A stretch of DNA of 60,780 nucleotides from Thermomicrobiales bacterium (GTDB taxonomy: Bacteria > Chloroflexota > Chloroflexia > Thermomicrobiales > CFX8). Shown in pieces: positions 52,384 through 60,780 of the stretch. The stretch spans positions 1 through 60,780 of the forward strand of contig JAMLIA010000010.1 in assembly GCA_023954495.1 (NCBI GenBank). Direction: 5' to 3'. A program made the translations under genes and the position numbers. The notes under the pieces are model-generated. The model saw nothing but the letters and a program-made list of their open reading frames with translations. It searched no databases and was not told the DNA's origin. How positions within the stretch are numbered: the stretch's first letter is position 1; each line of letters opens with the position of its first letter.

Positions 52384-53442
52384 ATGGTGGCTGGCGAACC
52401 GCTGAATGCATTGCACATCACGCGCACCGGACTCGCGCCGACGAAGGTTGAAGGTGGCTGGATCGAGATCGACAGGTCGATGTTCGCGGCAGCCGACGTT
52501 GTTGGTGGACAGATCAGGGTGCCCAACGGTTGGGATGTCGAGACGCTTGGTGATGGCACGTGGGGCATTCGGCCGACGCGCCTGCACGTGCGGCGGGGCG
52601 CTGACGTTGTGCTTGTAGATGCCGATGGCGTGACGCGGGATTCCATCCGCGTGCCTGTCACCTACAACCTGCGCAGCTCGTTTGAGATCAAGCGCCATGC
52701 GTTTGGCAAGCCGAATAGCGCCGCTGCACTCGGCACGATCGATCCAGACCGCCGAATCTTTGACGCGACCTATGCCTCGATGCCGCAGGCCCTGAAGAAC
52801 ATCCTGTTTCGTGGTCTCTATTCCGACATCGTCTTCATTCGTCCGGGCGCGCGGACGGGCGGGTTATGTACCGGCATGGCGCGCTGGGCGATTGCGCGTG
52901 GGCTGGGTCGCGAGCCGGAGCCGGTGAATGAGGCGGTTGCGCTGGAGCGCATCGTCGTCTTCCATGGGCGACAACTGTTCGATCGCGCGCTACTGGCGGC
53001 GGCGGGCTGGTTCTTCCGCGCCTCGCCGCGGGCGGCGTTCTATGCGGTGCGCGACGATCTGCTGCGCAGCGGCACGACGGACCGGGCGCTGGACATTGCG
53101 GTGCCGAAGCCGTGGCGGCGCGACGTGCTGCAAGCAGTCGTCGAGCAGGGCCATACGGTCGTTCCGTATCACCTTGTCCAGGAGAGCGATGACTATGGCT
53201 GGATCGCGGTCTACGATCCGAACCGGCCCGATCTGATCGATTCTGACGAGCCACGGATGATCGAATTCGACCTGCGTCGGGATCGCTATGCCTATGGCAC
53301 GAAGGTGTCGTTCGATCAGGACAACGTCGGGATCGTCGCTGTCCGGCAGGATGTCTATATGGGGAAGCGATCGGCAGTTCTGGCGACGATTGGCTCGGCG
53401 CTAAAGTCGTTGCTGCGGGTGGGCGGCCGGCGAGACGGATGA
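52384..53442 (+). CDS. Putative papain-fold (C39-like) protein
   Basis: A 352-residue protein. The first 120 residues are beta-rich (PTRLHVRRGADVVLVDADGV). The rest has RTGGLCTGMARWAIARGLG with Cys162, GHTVVPYHLVQE with His258 and His263, and WIAVYDPNRPDL with Asp278. This Cys-His-Asp order and the GxCxGM and YDPN-P patterns fit C39/papain-like cysteine peptidase folds. No signal peptide is evident. AGGAGG at 52375-52380 precedes in-frame starts ATG 52381, ATG 52384 and GTG 52387. Proteolytic activity is a guess from the fold pattern. It has no obvious partner; thioredoxin converges downstream. Confidence 0.6.
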   Translation: MVAGEPLNALHITRTGLAPTKVEGGWIEIDRSMFAAADVVGGQIRVPNGWDVETLGDGTWGIRPTRLHVRRGADVVLVDADGVTRDSIRVPVTYNLRSSFEIKRHAFGKPNSAAALGTIDPDRRIFDATYASMPQALKNILFRGLYSDIVFIRPGARTGGLCTGMARWAIARGLGREPEPVNEAVALERIVVFHGRQLFDRALLAAAGWFFRASPRAAFYAVRDDLLRSGTTDRALDIAVPKPWRRDVLQAVVEQGHTVVPYHLVQESDDYGWIAVYDPNRPDLIDSDEPRMIEFDLRRDRYAYGTKVSFDQDNVGIVAVRQDVYMGKRSAVLATIGSALKSLLRVGGRRDG

Positions 53443-53449
53443 CGAAGAT

Positions 53450-53477
53450 GCTGCCCGGACGAGCTCGTCCGGGCAGC
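53450..53477. terminator. Bidirectional terminator hairpin
   Basis: A perfect 28-base palindrome (14-bp arms centred on GAGCTC) between the convergent papain-fold gene and trxA. No T tract is seen on either strand. It is positioned to stop both transcripts. Confidence 0.6.
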
Positions 53478-53506
53478 AGTGCATCCGATGTGGTGCAGAA
53501 ACGATC

Positions 53507-53830
53507 CTAGAGGTGCGGCTCGACCTTCTCGAGAATGCGTGGCTTCGGATAGGCACCGATGATCTTCTCGACCGGCTGGCCGTTCTTGTAGAGAATCATG
53601 GTCGGGATCGAGCTGATACCCAGCTGGGCCGCCATCTGGTTGTTCTCGTCAATGTTGACCTTGGCGATCTTCAGCTTGCCATCCTTCTCGGTCGCGATCT
53701 CTTCGAGAATCGGACCAACGATGCGGCAGGGGCCGCACCAGGATGCCCAGAAGTCGACAAGAACCGGCGTATCGGCGTTGATCACCTCTGTGTCGAACGT
53801 GGCATCGGTGACATCAACGGGCTTGGACAT
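53507..53830 (-). CDS. trxA: Thioredoxin
   Basis: This 107-residue thioredoxin reduces protein disulfides. The active site is WCGPC at residues 31-35 in [11 protein letters not shown]. The cis-Pro is in [12 protein letters not shown]. The ATG at 53830 follows AGGAGG at nine bases; the frame runs to 53878, but that extra part is unlike thioredoxin. It is divergent from the glycosyltransferase pair. Confidence 0.95.
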   Translation of the reverse strand: MSKPVDVTDATFDTEVINADTPVLVDFWASWCGPCRIVGPILEEIATEKDGKLKIAKVNIDENNQMAAQLGISSIPTMILYKNGQPVEKIIGAYPKPRILEKVEPHL

Positions 53831-53926
53831 GAAATCAATCCTCCTGGTAATCTGATAGAGCGTCGCATGGGCGCTCAATGTATTCTAACGCAGCCCGGTT
53901 GTCAGCATTCCCAATAGCCCAATTGC

Positions 53927-53940
53927 TATACTCGCGTACT
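53927..53940 (+). promoter_or_regulatory. -10 element placed for a leaderless transcript
   Basis: TATACT at 53927-53932 lies eight bases before the ATG at 53941. No Shine-Dalgarno precedes the ATG. A TTGTCA at 53899-53904 is 22 bases away, too far for a standard -35. Transcription would begin at or beside the start codon. Confidence 0.4.
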
Positions 53941-55125
53941 ATGAGCGCCTCCTCGCGCGTTGGATTTGACGCGCTCTTCTTTGAGCAGCCAATGACCGGC
54001 GCTGGGCAGTACGCCACGCATCTGTGGCGGGCGCTGCGTGACATCCCCGGCGGCATTGAGCCAGTGCTCCTCGCGCCTTCTGACTGCGACCTCTCCGCAC
54101 ATACGATGCCGAGCGATGCAGTCGTCCGCGGGGCAATGCCGCGGCCTCGACTTCCTGGCAAGGCGCGCAAGCTGCTCTGGGAGCAGGTGGGCTTGCCATC
54201 TGCGACGCGGCAGGCGGATGTGCGGCTCGTGCATGTGCCGTATTTCTCCGCACCAATGCTGCAGCGAGTGCCGTATGTCGTGACTGTCCATGACGTGATT
54301 CCGCTCGTGTTGCCGGAATACGCCGGCTCGCGCCAGATGCGTAGCTACACGCGCCTGGTCAGCCGCGCGGTGCGCAATGCGGCGCTGATCCTGACCGACT
54401 CCGCCTATTCCAAATCCGACATCAGCGACCATCTGGGGATTGATCCCGAACGCATCCGCGTGACGCTGCTTGCCGCGCACGATGACATGCGTCCGGCGCA
54501 GACAGCCGCAGAGCAGGCGTCGGTCGATGAGGCGCTGACGCGGCTCGGTATTCGGCGGCCGTTCGTGCTGAACGTCGGCGGCTACGACATCCGCAAGCGT
54601 CTGCCGGAGCTTGTCAGAGGATTCGCGCGCGCGCTACCGTCGCTGCCGAGTGACTGCTCGCTCGTCATCACCGGCCGACCGCACACCGCAAATGCGCGTC
54701 TCAATCCGCCGCTGGACGGTCTGATTCGCGACCTGAGCCTGACCGACAGGGTGATTCAGACCGGCTTCGTCAGCGAGTCGGATAAGATCAACCTGTATCG
54801 CGCGTGTCATGTCTTCGCGTTCGTGTCTGCGTACGAGGGGTTCGGCCTCAATCCGCTGGAGGCGATGGCCTGTGGCGCACCGGTCATCTGCTCACGGATG
54901 ACGAGCCTGCCGGAGGTTGTCGGCAACGCTGGATTGTTGATTGATCCGGAGTCGGAGGCGATCGGACGGGCGTTGATCACGGTGTTTGCCGACCCGGCGT
55001 TGCGCGCGGATCTGGCGGCGCGGTCGCTGCGGCAAGCGGCGAAGTTCTCGTGGGGGCGGACGGCCGCCCAGACAGTTGAGGCGTATCGCGAGGTTCTGGA
55101 CGGGGGTAGCCAGTGCGCGTCCTGA
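53941..55125 (+). CDS. GT4-type glycosyltransferase, first of a pair
   Basis: This 394-residue GT-B glycosyltransferase of the mannosyltransferase/GT4 type has an N-terminal acceptor domain with MTGAGQYATHLWRAL and VTVHDVIPLVLPEY. NVGGYDIRKRLPELV marks the start of the donor domain. YEGFGLNPLEAMACGAPVI carries the E-x7-E motif, and SLPEVVGNAGLLIDP binds the donor. The substrate is unknown. The next glycosyltransferase overlaps its end by 13 bases, so the two are likely used in one pathway. Confidence 0.88.
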   Translation: MSASSRVGFDALFFEQPMTGAGQYATHLWRALRDIPGGIEPVLLAPSDCDLSAHTMPSDAVVRGAMPRPRLPGKARKLLWEQVGLPSATRQADVRLVHVPYFSAPMLQRVPYVVTVHDVIPLVLPEYAGSRQMRSYTRLVSRAVRNAALILTDSAYSKSDISDHLGIDPERIRVTLLAAHDDMRPAQTAAEQASVDEALTRLGIRRPFVLNVGGYDIRKRLPELVRGFARALPSLPSDCSLVITGRPHTANARLNPPLDGLIRDLSLTDRVIQTGFVSESDKINLYRACHVFAFVSAYEGFGLNPLEAMACGAPVICSRMTSLPEVVGNAGLLIDPESEAIGRALITVFADPALRADLAARSLRQAAKFSWGRTAAQTVEAYREVLDGGSQCAS

Positions 55126-56294
55126 TGCTGTCCAAGGCGCTTGTCACCGGCGTGTATCAGAAGAAGCTGGAGGAGATGGCGACTGCGCCGGATCTGGAGC
55201 TACTGGTCGTCGTACCGCCGAAGTGGATCGAGGGGCGGGTCGGCACGCTGGAGCTGGATCGGCTGTTCACGACCGGATACGAGCTTGAGGTGCAGCGGAT
55301 GAGATTCAACGGGCGCCATCATCTGCACTACTACCCGGATCTGAGTAAGGTCGTCGAGCGCTTTCAGCCGGAGCTGGTTCACATCGATGAGGAGCCGTAC
55401 AACTTCGTTGCTGCGCAGGCGACGCGGCTGGCCAAACGGGCCGGTGCGAAGACGATCTTCTTCACCTGGCAGAATCTCTACCGTCGCTACCCACCGCCAT
55501 TTCGGCTGTTCGAGCTGTACGCCTATCGCAACGCCGACGCTGCCATTGCCGGTAACGCCGACGCCGTTGATGTGCTGCGACGCAAGGGCTTTCGCAAGCC
55601 GGTCAAGATCATCCCGCAATTCGGCGTGGATCCGGACATCTTCTCGCCGCCGACCACGCCGCCGCCGAGTGATCAGCCGATCACGATCGGATACTACGGT
55701 CGGCTAGTGCCGGAGAAGGGCGTCGACACGCTGATCGACGCGATCGCGCTGCTGCCGCAGCATCCGCAACTCGTCATCGTCGGGGCCGGCGAGAGCCTGA
55801 ACGACTTGAAGGAAAGAGCAGTGCAGCGCGGACTCGGGGACAGGGTGACGTTTCGCGGCACGATGCCGAGCGCGCAGATACCCGCATTCCTCCATGAGCT
55901 GGATATCGTTGTTGTTCCGTCGCTCACCAGGCCGAACTGGAAGGAACAGTTTGGGCGCGTCATCATCGAGGCGATGTCGTGCGGCGTGGCCGTCGTTGGC
56001 TCCGACTCTGGTGAGATTCCGAATGTCGTCGGCGATGCCGGGCTGATCTTCCCTGAGGGGGATGTCGCGGCGCTGACGACGCAGCTGGGACGCTTGCTCG
56101 CTGATCCCGCACTGCTCTCGCACTACTCCAGCGCCGGACGGCAGCGCGTGCTCGACAACTACACGCAACGGCAGGTCGCGGCGCGCACCGTCGCGCTCTA
56201 TCGCGACGTACTGAAAGCCGGTATTCCGGAGCGCGATAGCGAGAATGCCGCCGATGCAGACGACATGTCGGGTGAATTAGCGCATGGCGAGTAA
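55113..56294 (+). CDS. GT4-type glycosyltransferase, second of a pair
   Basis: A 393-residue GT4 enzyme. It opens RVLMLSKALVTGVYQKKL. HIDEEPYNFVAAQ and IFFTWQNLYRRYP lie in the acceptor domain. IGYYGRLVPEKGVDTLIDA begins the donor domain, and EQFGRVIIEAMSCGVAVVG has the E-x7-E motif. The GTG start overlaps the preceding gene, and its end overlaps the flavin reductase-like gene by 11 bases. It probably builds a surface or lipid glycan. Confidence 0.88.
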   Translation: MRVLMLSKALVTGVYQKKLEEMATAPDLELLVVVPPKWIEGRVGTLELDRLFTTGYELEVQRMRFNGRHHLHYYPDLSKVVERFQPELVHIDEEPYNFVAAQATRLAKRAGAKTIFFTWQNLYRRYPPPFRLFELYAYRNADAAIAGNADAVDVLRRKGFRKPVKIIPQFGVDPDIFSPPTTPPPSDQPITIGYYGRLVPEKGVDTLIDAIALLPQHPQLVIVGAGESLNDLKERAVQRGLGDRVTFRGTMPSAQIPAFLHELDIVVVPSLTRPNWKEQFGRVIIEAMSCGVAVVGSDSGEIPNVVGDAGLIFPEGDVAALTTQLGRLLADPALLSHYSSAGRQRVLDNYTQRQVAARTVALYRDVLKAGIPERDSENAADADDMSGELAHGE

Positions 56295-56856
56295 GGTCGA
56301 GCGCGAGGGGATGGACGCCTTGCGGTTGCTGCAGCCAGGGCCGCTGGCGCTGGTGACCAGTCGGTTTCGTTCGACTGACAACATCATGACGGCAGCCTGG
56401 CTCGCGCCACTGAGCTTCGATCCGCCGCTGGTTGGCGTCGCAATTCACTCCGGTCGGCTGACGCACGAGCTCGTCACTGGCAGCGAGTTCTTCGCGCTGA
56501 ACATCCCGACGGCTGAGCTGCTCGTCGCAGTGCATCGCTGCGGAATGATGACTGGCCGCAATGGCGACAAGTTCGAGGCAGCCGGGTTGACGCCGGCAGA
56601 TGCTCAGGCGATCGAATCACCACTCGTCGAGGAGTGCGTCGCGCACATCGAGTGCGGCGTCGTTGGCCGACACACGATTGGCGACCACGATCTGTTCATC
56701 GGCCAGCCACTGGCTGTGTCCGCTGCTGCCGAGGCGTTCGATGGACGCTGGTTGGTTGAAACCGACGCCGGTCAGGTACTGCACCACTTGCGCGCCGACT
56801 ACTATGCGACGCTCTCACGCCCGTATCAGGCGCGGCTGGAGCTGGACGAGGAGTAG
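56284..56856 (+). CDS. Flavin reductase-family protein
   Basis: This 190-residue protein has the flavin reductase-like FMN-binding fold. LVTSRFRSTDNIMTAAW, LSFDPPLVGVAIHSGRLTHE and FFALNIPTAELL are the usual strands, with TGRNGDKFEAAGLT following. VECVAHIECGVVGRH, here EECVAHIECGVVGRH, is near the end. Such proteins (flavoredoxin type) bind FMN and use NAD(P)H or pass electrons. It overlaps the second glycosyltransferase but seems functionally unrelated. It converges on the helicase gene. Confidence 0.85.
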   Translation: MASKVEREGMDALRLLQPGPLALVTSRFRSTDNIMTAAWLAPLSFDPPLVGVAIHSGRLTHELVTGSEFFALNIPTAELLVAVHRCGMMTGRNGDKFEAAGLTPADAQAIESPLVEECVAHIECGVVGRHTIGDHDLFIGQPLAVSAAAEAFDGRWLVETDAGQVLHHLRADYYATLSRPYQARLELDEE

Positions 56857-56869
56857 GTCGGGAGCCCGC

Positions 56870-59803
56870 TTACTCGGGGTCGTCGGGCGTATCGACGTTG
56901 TCGTCGATCTCGGTCGTTGTCTCCTCGTCCTCGATCGGCAGGAAGCCGAGAGCGAGCGACTGGGCAACGATGTCGCGGCGGACGAGGCGCTCGGCCTCGC
57001 GCAGCGTCTCGCGGATCGGATGTGTCGGGTCGACGTGCGACAACATCTCCCGCACCTGGCGCATCAGGTCGATCGTCTTGTTGAACGTCAGGACCATGTC
57101 GCCTTCCGACAGCGCGATCGTCTCGGTGATATCCGCCATCGTCGCGCCGTGGCACCATGCGCGCATTGCGCCGTAGAACCCGACGTTGTGGCCGTGCGAG
57201 ATGAACAATCCGTTGCGACGTTCGGTGGCGAGGATCTGCTGCTCCATGTCTTCCAGACGGCGGCGCAGTAGGACGAGGTTGTTCGGCAGGCTGTAGTCGT
57301 TCGAAAAGCGCGAATCGCGATCGTAGGCGAACCACGAGAACACCTCGGCGGCATCGGCCGGGTCCAGCTTGTCCACCAGCCCACGGTCGATCATCTCGCA
57401 GACGACGAGGCCGTTTGAGTCGAACACGTCGGCCAGCAGGTCGGCCTTGGCCGTCGGGTAGCCGCGGTGCAGGTAGTTGAAGCGGTGCAGCACGTTGCGG
57501 ATGCCGTTGATGATCCCGCGAATGCGCTCCAGCTCCGCCTCGCGCTCCTCGTGCAGTTGCGCCTCCACGTGGGCACGCTCGCGCACCAGCACATCGACGC
57601 GACGCATATTGTTCTGATGCTCCTTGCGTCGCGGGCAGGCGTGGCAGGGGTGCGTGTTGCGAGTCTCGTGCAGCTCGCCGATTTGATCCTGGATTGCGGC
57701 GATGTCGGCTTCCATTCGCACGTGTGCGCGCTCGTGGCGTTCGAGCACCGCCGCGCGGTAGGCAGCCAGCTCGGCGTCGAGATCGGGGAGCGGCAGTGTC
57801 TCCAGCTCCTCGCGCAGGCTGGCGAATGCCTCTGGATGCGTTGTTGTCACGTCTCCGACCGGCTCGGTAATCGCGGCCAACTCAGCCGGTACCTCGACGC
57901 GGTATTGCGGATCGGGCATGTAGTCGATGAAGCGGTACTCGCTGATCGGCTCGATCGCGCGATCGAAGAGGAACAGACCGATGCCGCCGGACGGTGGCCG
58001 CCCAAGGAAGACGCCCCAGCCCTGATCGCGCGTGTGGACAACCATGCCCGGCTCAGCCGTACGGAACACACGGCGCAGCGCCTGCCGCCCCGGCTGCGGC
58101 CACGGCGGCGCGTCCTCGATGGCGGCGAGGCTGCGCATGTCCTGCTGGACGCTGCGCTCCTTGCTGCGCAGCGCGTCGATCGAGTGGTTGAGTCCCCGAT
58201 ACTCGTCCAGCAGCTCATCGCCCGCGTCGAGGCCGATCAGGCAGCCCTGCGGCAGCTCCTGTATACGGGTGCCGAGATCGACGATGTCATCCTCAAGCTC
58301 GCGAACGCGCCCAGCGGCCTGAAATTGCGAGAGCGACTGGTGCAGCATCTGGCGGACTCGGTTGCCGTGTGGCGGGTCCCAGAGGTTCAGCACCGTGTTG
58401 TAGCGGATGGCGAACGACGAGATAACCGGGTGCAGCTCGCCGGTCGCGATTGTCATCATCTCGGTGAAGCGAATCCAGGGCGAGTGCGGGACGATGACGT
58501 TGCCTTTGGCATCCATGCCGCGTCGACCGGCGCGACCCGCCATCTGCTGGAACTCGTTCGGCGTGAGCTGGCGACGGCTGCGCCCGTCCCACTTGGTCAT
58601 CCGACCAATCACGACCGAGCGGGCCGGCATGTTGACGCCCAGCGCCAGCGTGTCAGTGGCGAAGACGACCTGCATCAGCCCACGCCCGAACAGCACCTCG
58701 ACTACCTGCTTCAGGATCGGCAGCAGTCCGGCGTGATGAAAGCCGACGCCCTGCGTCGCCAGGGCGATGATCGAGCGCACCTGCTCCAATTCGCGATCCT
58801 CGGGGCGCATCGAGCCGATGTGGGCGTCGATGACGGACTGAATCCGGGCGCGCGTTTCGTCGTCGCGCACGAGGTTCGAGCGCATCATCGCGAAGCGCTG
58901 GGCGTAGTTCTCGCAGTCGCGGCGGGAGAACAGGAAGTAGATGGCCGGCAGCATCTCCTTGGCCGCCATCGCCTGCAGGATCTCCCACGGCTGCGGCTCG
59001 TCGAGCTCCGCCTTGCGACGTTGCTCGGCGCTCAACCCACCGCGCTGCATGCGACGGCGCACTTCGCCGCCCGCCTTCGGGTACTCGGCGACGATATCGC
59101 CGTTGTGGTCGATGACTGGGCGCAGCTTCTTGTCGAGGTAGTAGGACAGCGCCAGCGGCACCGCGCGTTCGGTGTGGGTGATGAGGCGGATCGGTCGGTG
59201 TGTGCGCGAGATCCAGTCTGCGATCTCCCCGGCGTTTGAGACCGTTGCTGAGAGGCAGATGAGCTGGATGTGATCCGGGCAGAGGATGATCGCCTCTTCC
59301 CAGGTCGTGCCGCGCTCGGGGTCGGCGATGTAGTGAACCTCGTCGAAGATGACGCAATCGACCGACTCCAGGTCCCAGGGGGTCTGGATCAGCATGTTGC
59401 GCAGCACCTCGGTTGTCATAACCACGACTGGAGCGGTCGCATTCTCGGACACATCGCCGGTCAGCAAGCCGACGCGATCGCCATACCAGGCGCGCAGGTC
59501 GCGGAACTTCTGGTTCGAGAGCGCCTTGATCGGTGTGGTGTAGATCACGCGCCCGCCGCGCCGCGACGCCTCGTAGACGCCGAATTCGGCAATGACGGTC
59601 TTGCCCGTGCCGGTTGGCGCGGCGACCATGACCGACTCGCCGCCGAGGAATGTCTCGATCGCCTCACGCTGAAAGCCATCCAGCGGGAACGGATAGAGCG
59701 TCGCGAATTGCGCGATCGTCTCCTCGTAGTCGACTGCTGCGTCACTCGATTGTTGGGCGGTCGTTGTCATGTCCTCGGTACCGGCGCTGTTATCGAAGCT
59801 CAT
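56870..59803 (-). CDS. Ski2/HelY-like superfamily 2 helicase
   Basis: This 977-residue SF2 helicase is of the Ski2/Mtr4 group; bacterial homologues such as HelY are presumed RNA helicases. FQREAIETFLGGESVMV is the Q-region and PTGTGKTVIAEF motif I. FDEVHYIADPERG is motif II (DEVH), LSATVSNAGEIADWI motif III, and FATDTLALGVNMPARSV and QMAGRAGRRGMD are motifs V and VI. HPCHACPRRKEH is a CxxC element often seen in bacterial members. The C-terminal helical part (about 830-950) fits a DSHCT domain. AGGGTGAT precedes the ATG. It probably acts in RNA turnover. Confidence 0.92.
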   Translation of the reverse strand: MSFDNSAGTEDMTTTAQQSSDAAVDYEETIAQFATLYPFPLDGFQREAIETFLGGESVMVAAPTGTGKTVIAEFGVYEASRRGGRVIYTTPIKALSNQKFRDLRAWYGDRVGLLTGDVSENATAPVVVMTTEVLRNMLIQTPWDLESVDCVIFDEVHYIADPERGTTWEEAIILCPDHIQLICLSATVSNAGEIADWISRTHRPIRLITHTERAVPLALSYYLDKKLRPVIDHNGDIVAEYPKAGGEVRRRMQRGGLSAEQRRKAELDEPQPWEILQAMAAKEMLPAIYFLFSRRDCENYAQRFAMMRSNLVRDDETRARIQSVIDAHIGSMRPEDRELEQVRSIIALATQGVGFHHAGLLPILKQVVEVLFGRGLMQVVFATDTLALGVNMPARSVVIGRMTKWDGRSRRQLTPNEFQQMAGRAGRRGMDAKGNVIVPHSPWIRFTEMMTIATGELHPVISSFAIRYNTVLNLWDPPHGNRVRQMLHQSLSQFQAAGRVRELEDDIVDLGTRIQELPQGCLIGLDAGDELLDEYRGLNHSIDALRSKERSVQQDMRSLAAIEDAPPWPQPGRQALRRVFRTAEPGMVVHTRDQGWGVFLGRPPSGGIGLFLFDRAIEPISEYRFIDYMPDPQYRVEVPAELAAITEPVGDVTTTHPEAFASLREELETLPLPDLDAELAAYRAAVLERHERAHVRMEADIAAIQDQIGELHETRNTHPCHACPRRKEHQNNMRRVDVLVRERAHVEAQLHEEREAELERIRGIINGIRNVLHRFNYLHRGYPTAKADLLADVFDSNGLVVCEMIDRGLVDKLDPADAAEVFSWFAYDRDSRFSNDYSLPNNLVLLRRRLEDMEQQILATERRNGLFISHGHNVGFYGAMRAWCHGATMADITETIALSEGDMVLTFNKTIDLMRQVREMLSHVDPTHPIRETLREAERLVRRDIVAQSLALGFLPIEDEETTTEIDDNVDTPDDPE

Positions 59804-60052
59804 ATCACCCTAAAGTTGCTGCGGCCAGGCTGGGCCACTGAGTGGGCCAGTGCGTTCGAGTATACGGGTTCGCGTCGTTATGGTTCGTTTTGGTGGCGCA
59901 ATGGGGGTGGTGGACTGGGGGTGATACTGGAAACCGATGCGTTGGACTCAGTCGTGAGACGCAGCCCAACGCGGGAGAGCGCCCGACTGCTCGAACTGTG
60001 GGCACCTCCGGCTGCGGAATCCAGTGGGCCGCTGATTGTTTCGTTGTGGCGA
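59804..60052. other. Gap without a recognised gene
   Basis: These 249 bases lie between the DUF385 gene and the helicase gene, both on the minus strand. Long open frames crossing here on the plus strand are shadows. I see GGCCCA/TGGGCC fragments but no convincing promoter or terminator. Confidence 0.5.
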
Positions 60053-60418
60053 CTAGCCCTCGGTGAACGTCACTTCCACCAGCGGCGAACTTTCGACCCA
60101 GGCGTCGACTTCACTTGCGCGATCCCAGTTGGCAGTGAATGTTGTCAGGATCTTGCGGCGTTCGGCGGTGTTGGTGATTGGGCGGGCGCGGGCTGGCAGG
60201 TCGGCCTGGACATCCTTCTTCAGATGGAACGTGAAATCGGGGTCGGCGACGAGGTTGGCGTACCAGTCGCGGCGTCCGGGAAAGCCGGAGATGTAGACCG
60301 TGCCGTCGATGTTCTGGAAAGCGATCTCGATACGCGTTGGATTACCGCTCTTGCGACCGGTGGTGGTGATGTCGATCGTGTGGCCCTGTTGAAGCTGGGC
60401 GCGAATTTGATCGTTCAA
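60053..60418 (-). CDS. F420/deazaflavin-type nitroreductase-family protein (DUF385)
   Basis: A 121-residue split-barrel protein of the deazaflavin-dependent nitroreductase family. ITTTGRKSGNPTRIEIAF is the phosphate-binding start. GTVYISGFPGRRDWYANLVADP is the family core and VQADLPARARPI the usual third strand. Members use F420 or bind FAD. The start is TTG with AGGAG eight bases upstream. F420 use fits Chloroflexota and Actinobacteria but is inferred. Confidence 0.85.
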   Translation of the reverse strand: MNDQIRAQLQQGHTIDITTTGRKSGNPTRIEIAFQNIDGTVYISGFPGRRDWYANLVADPDFTFHLKKDVQADLPARARPITNTAERRKILTTFTANWDRASEVDAWVESSPLVEVTFTEG

Positions 60419-60494
60419 TGAGTGGCTCCTGTCTCAGTCCGATGAGTTGATCGCGACACGCGGACGGTTGCACGTCATATCAGTGAGCGAAGTG

Positions 60495-60525
60495 TTGCCC
60501 ATTGCTGCACACGAAAGACTATGAT
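60495..60525 (+). promoter_or_regulatory. Candidate promoter of the last gene
   Basis: TTGCCC (60495-60500), 19 bases, then TATGAT (60520-60525). It overlaps the first ATG of the open frame downstream, which argues that translation starts later, near TTG 60584. Confidence 0.3.
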
Positions 60526-60583
60526 TATCCATGTTCGCATACACGCGCACAATTCATCTGGCAGGCTCGTCAGAATCTTTCCT

Positions 60584-60780
60584 TTGAACATTCGGAGCAT
60601 CGGCATCATCGCAGTTATCGGACTCCTCTTCGCTGCCTGTGGCTTGGCATCAGCTCAACGGGAAGCTGCCGTATCACCGGCATCAGTACGCTCCGATCTG
60701 ATTGCACCGGGCATGGTTGCAACGACAGCTGCTGCGCTTGTTTACCTGCGCCAACGTGAGGCGATTCGGAGTGGCGAGTC
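60584..60780 (+). CDS. Start of an exported or lipoprotein gene (cut by window end)
   Basis: The frame runs open to the window edge from TTG 60584 (or from ATG 60521). It begins with a basic-hydrophobic signal, NIRSIGIIAVIGLLFAACG, whose FAAC resembles a lipobox, followed by LASAQREAAVSPASVRSD. The mature part begins with helical LVYLRQREAIRSGE. Only 65 codons are visible, so no family can be assigned. No strong ribosome-binding site is seen, so the start is uncertain. Confidence 0.5.
   Translation, partial: MNIRSIGIIAVIGLLFAACGLASAQREAAVSPASVRSDLIAPGMVATTAAALVYLRQREAIRSGE

Noticed and set aside
57467-59239. 590-codon plus-strand frame
   Set aside because: It is antisense to the clearly real helicase gene and carries no motif.
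1-60780. tRNA, rRNA, CRISPR array, transposase, integrase or attachment site
   Set aside because: Intergenic regions were read for T-loop-like sequences, regular spacer repeats and transposase motifs; none was found. RusA alone is not evidence of a prophage.

Overview
The window is high-GC, densely packed bacterial DNA. A complete-looking division and cell-wall (dcw) cluster, several tandem-repeat exported proteins, an F420-type (DUF385) oxidoreductase, an acyl-CoA carboxylase set and a Ski2/HelY-like helicase together suggest a Chloroflexota bacterium, probably Thermomicrobia (Sphaerobacter-like). This placement is inferred from gene content and protein style; no search was run. No tRNA, rRNA, CRISPR array, transposase or phage gene was recognised.

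Layout. 1-5.8 kb: fatty-acid beta-oxidation operon (end of an acyl-CoA dehydrogenase, fadN-like fusion, thiolase, acyl-CoA ligase). 5.9-12.9 kb: mostly minus-strand genes, namely a nucleotidyltransferase, exported repeat proteins, a HAD phosphatase, hisIE and small membrane proteins. 13.1-18.6 kb: a duplicated-domain membrane-anchored protein, a frameshifted exported CAP-domain protein and two tandem FAH-family genes. 18.8-27.6 kb: mrp, a membrane-anchored glycoside hydrolase, a RusA-like nuclease, purN, a PspC protein, an oxidoreductase, a D-threonine-aldolase-like enzyme and oligoendopeptidase F. 27.7-34.7 kb: an exported 872-aa repeat protein and the acyl-CoA carboxylase genes (beta, a small 56-aa subunit, biotin carboxylase/BCCP). 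34.7-51.7 kb: a small gene under a LexA-type operator, then mraZ-rsmH-(ftsL)-ftsI-murF-mraY-murD-ftsW-murC-murB-ddl-ftsQ-ftsA-ftsZ-nrdR. 51.7-52.4 kb: an intergenic nest of repeats. 52.4-60.8 kb: a putative papain-fold protein, thioredoxin, two glycosyltransferases, a flavin reductase, the helicase, a DUF385 protein and the start of a further exported protein.

Main points. The dcw cluster is translationally coupled (ATGA/GTGA overlaps) but has no murE between ftsI and murF and no murG between ftsW and murC. Its ftsL slot holds a recognisable FtsL whose pieces lie in three reading frames. The mraZ leader carries 10-bp-phased GTGG repeats that fit MraZ boxes, interleaved with DnaA-box-like sites including one perfect box. 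A GAAC-N4-GTTC operator sits inside the promoter of the divergent 81-aa gene. Three minus-strand genes (exported repeat/ScyD-like, CAP, FAH) each appear broken by a -1 shift, so sequence quality or real decay must be checked. Several repeat families occur: a 149-bp element with 13-bp inverted ends directly in front of the biotin carboxylase gene, inverted 45-bp copies flanking other repeats at 51.8-52.3 kb, and TGTCAT-ended palindromes.
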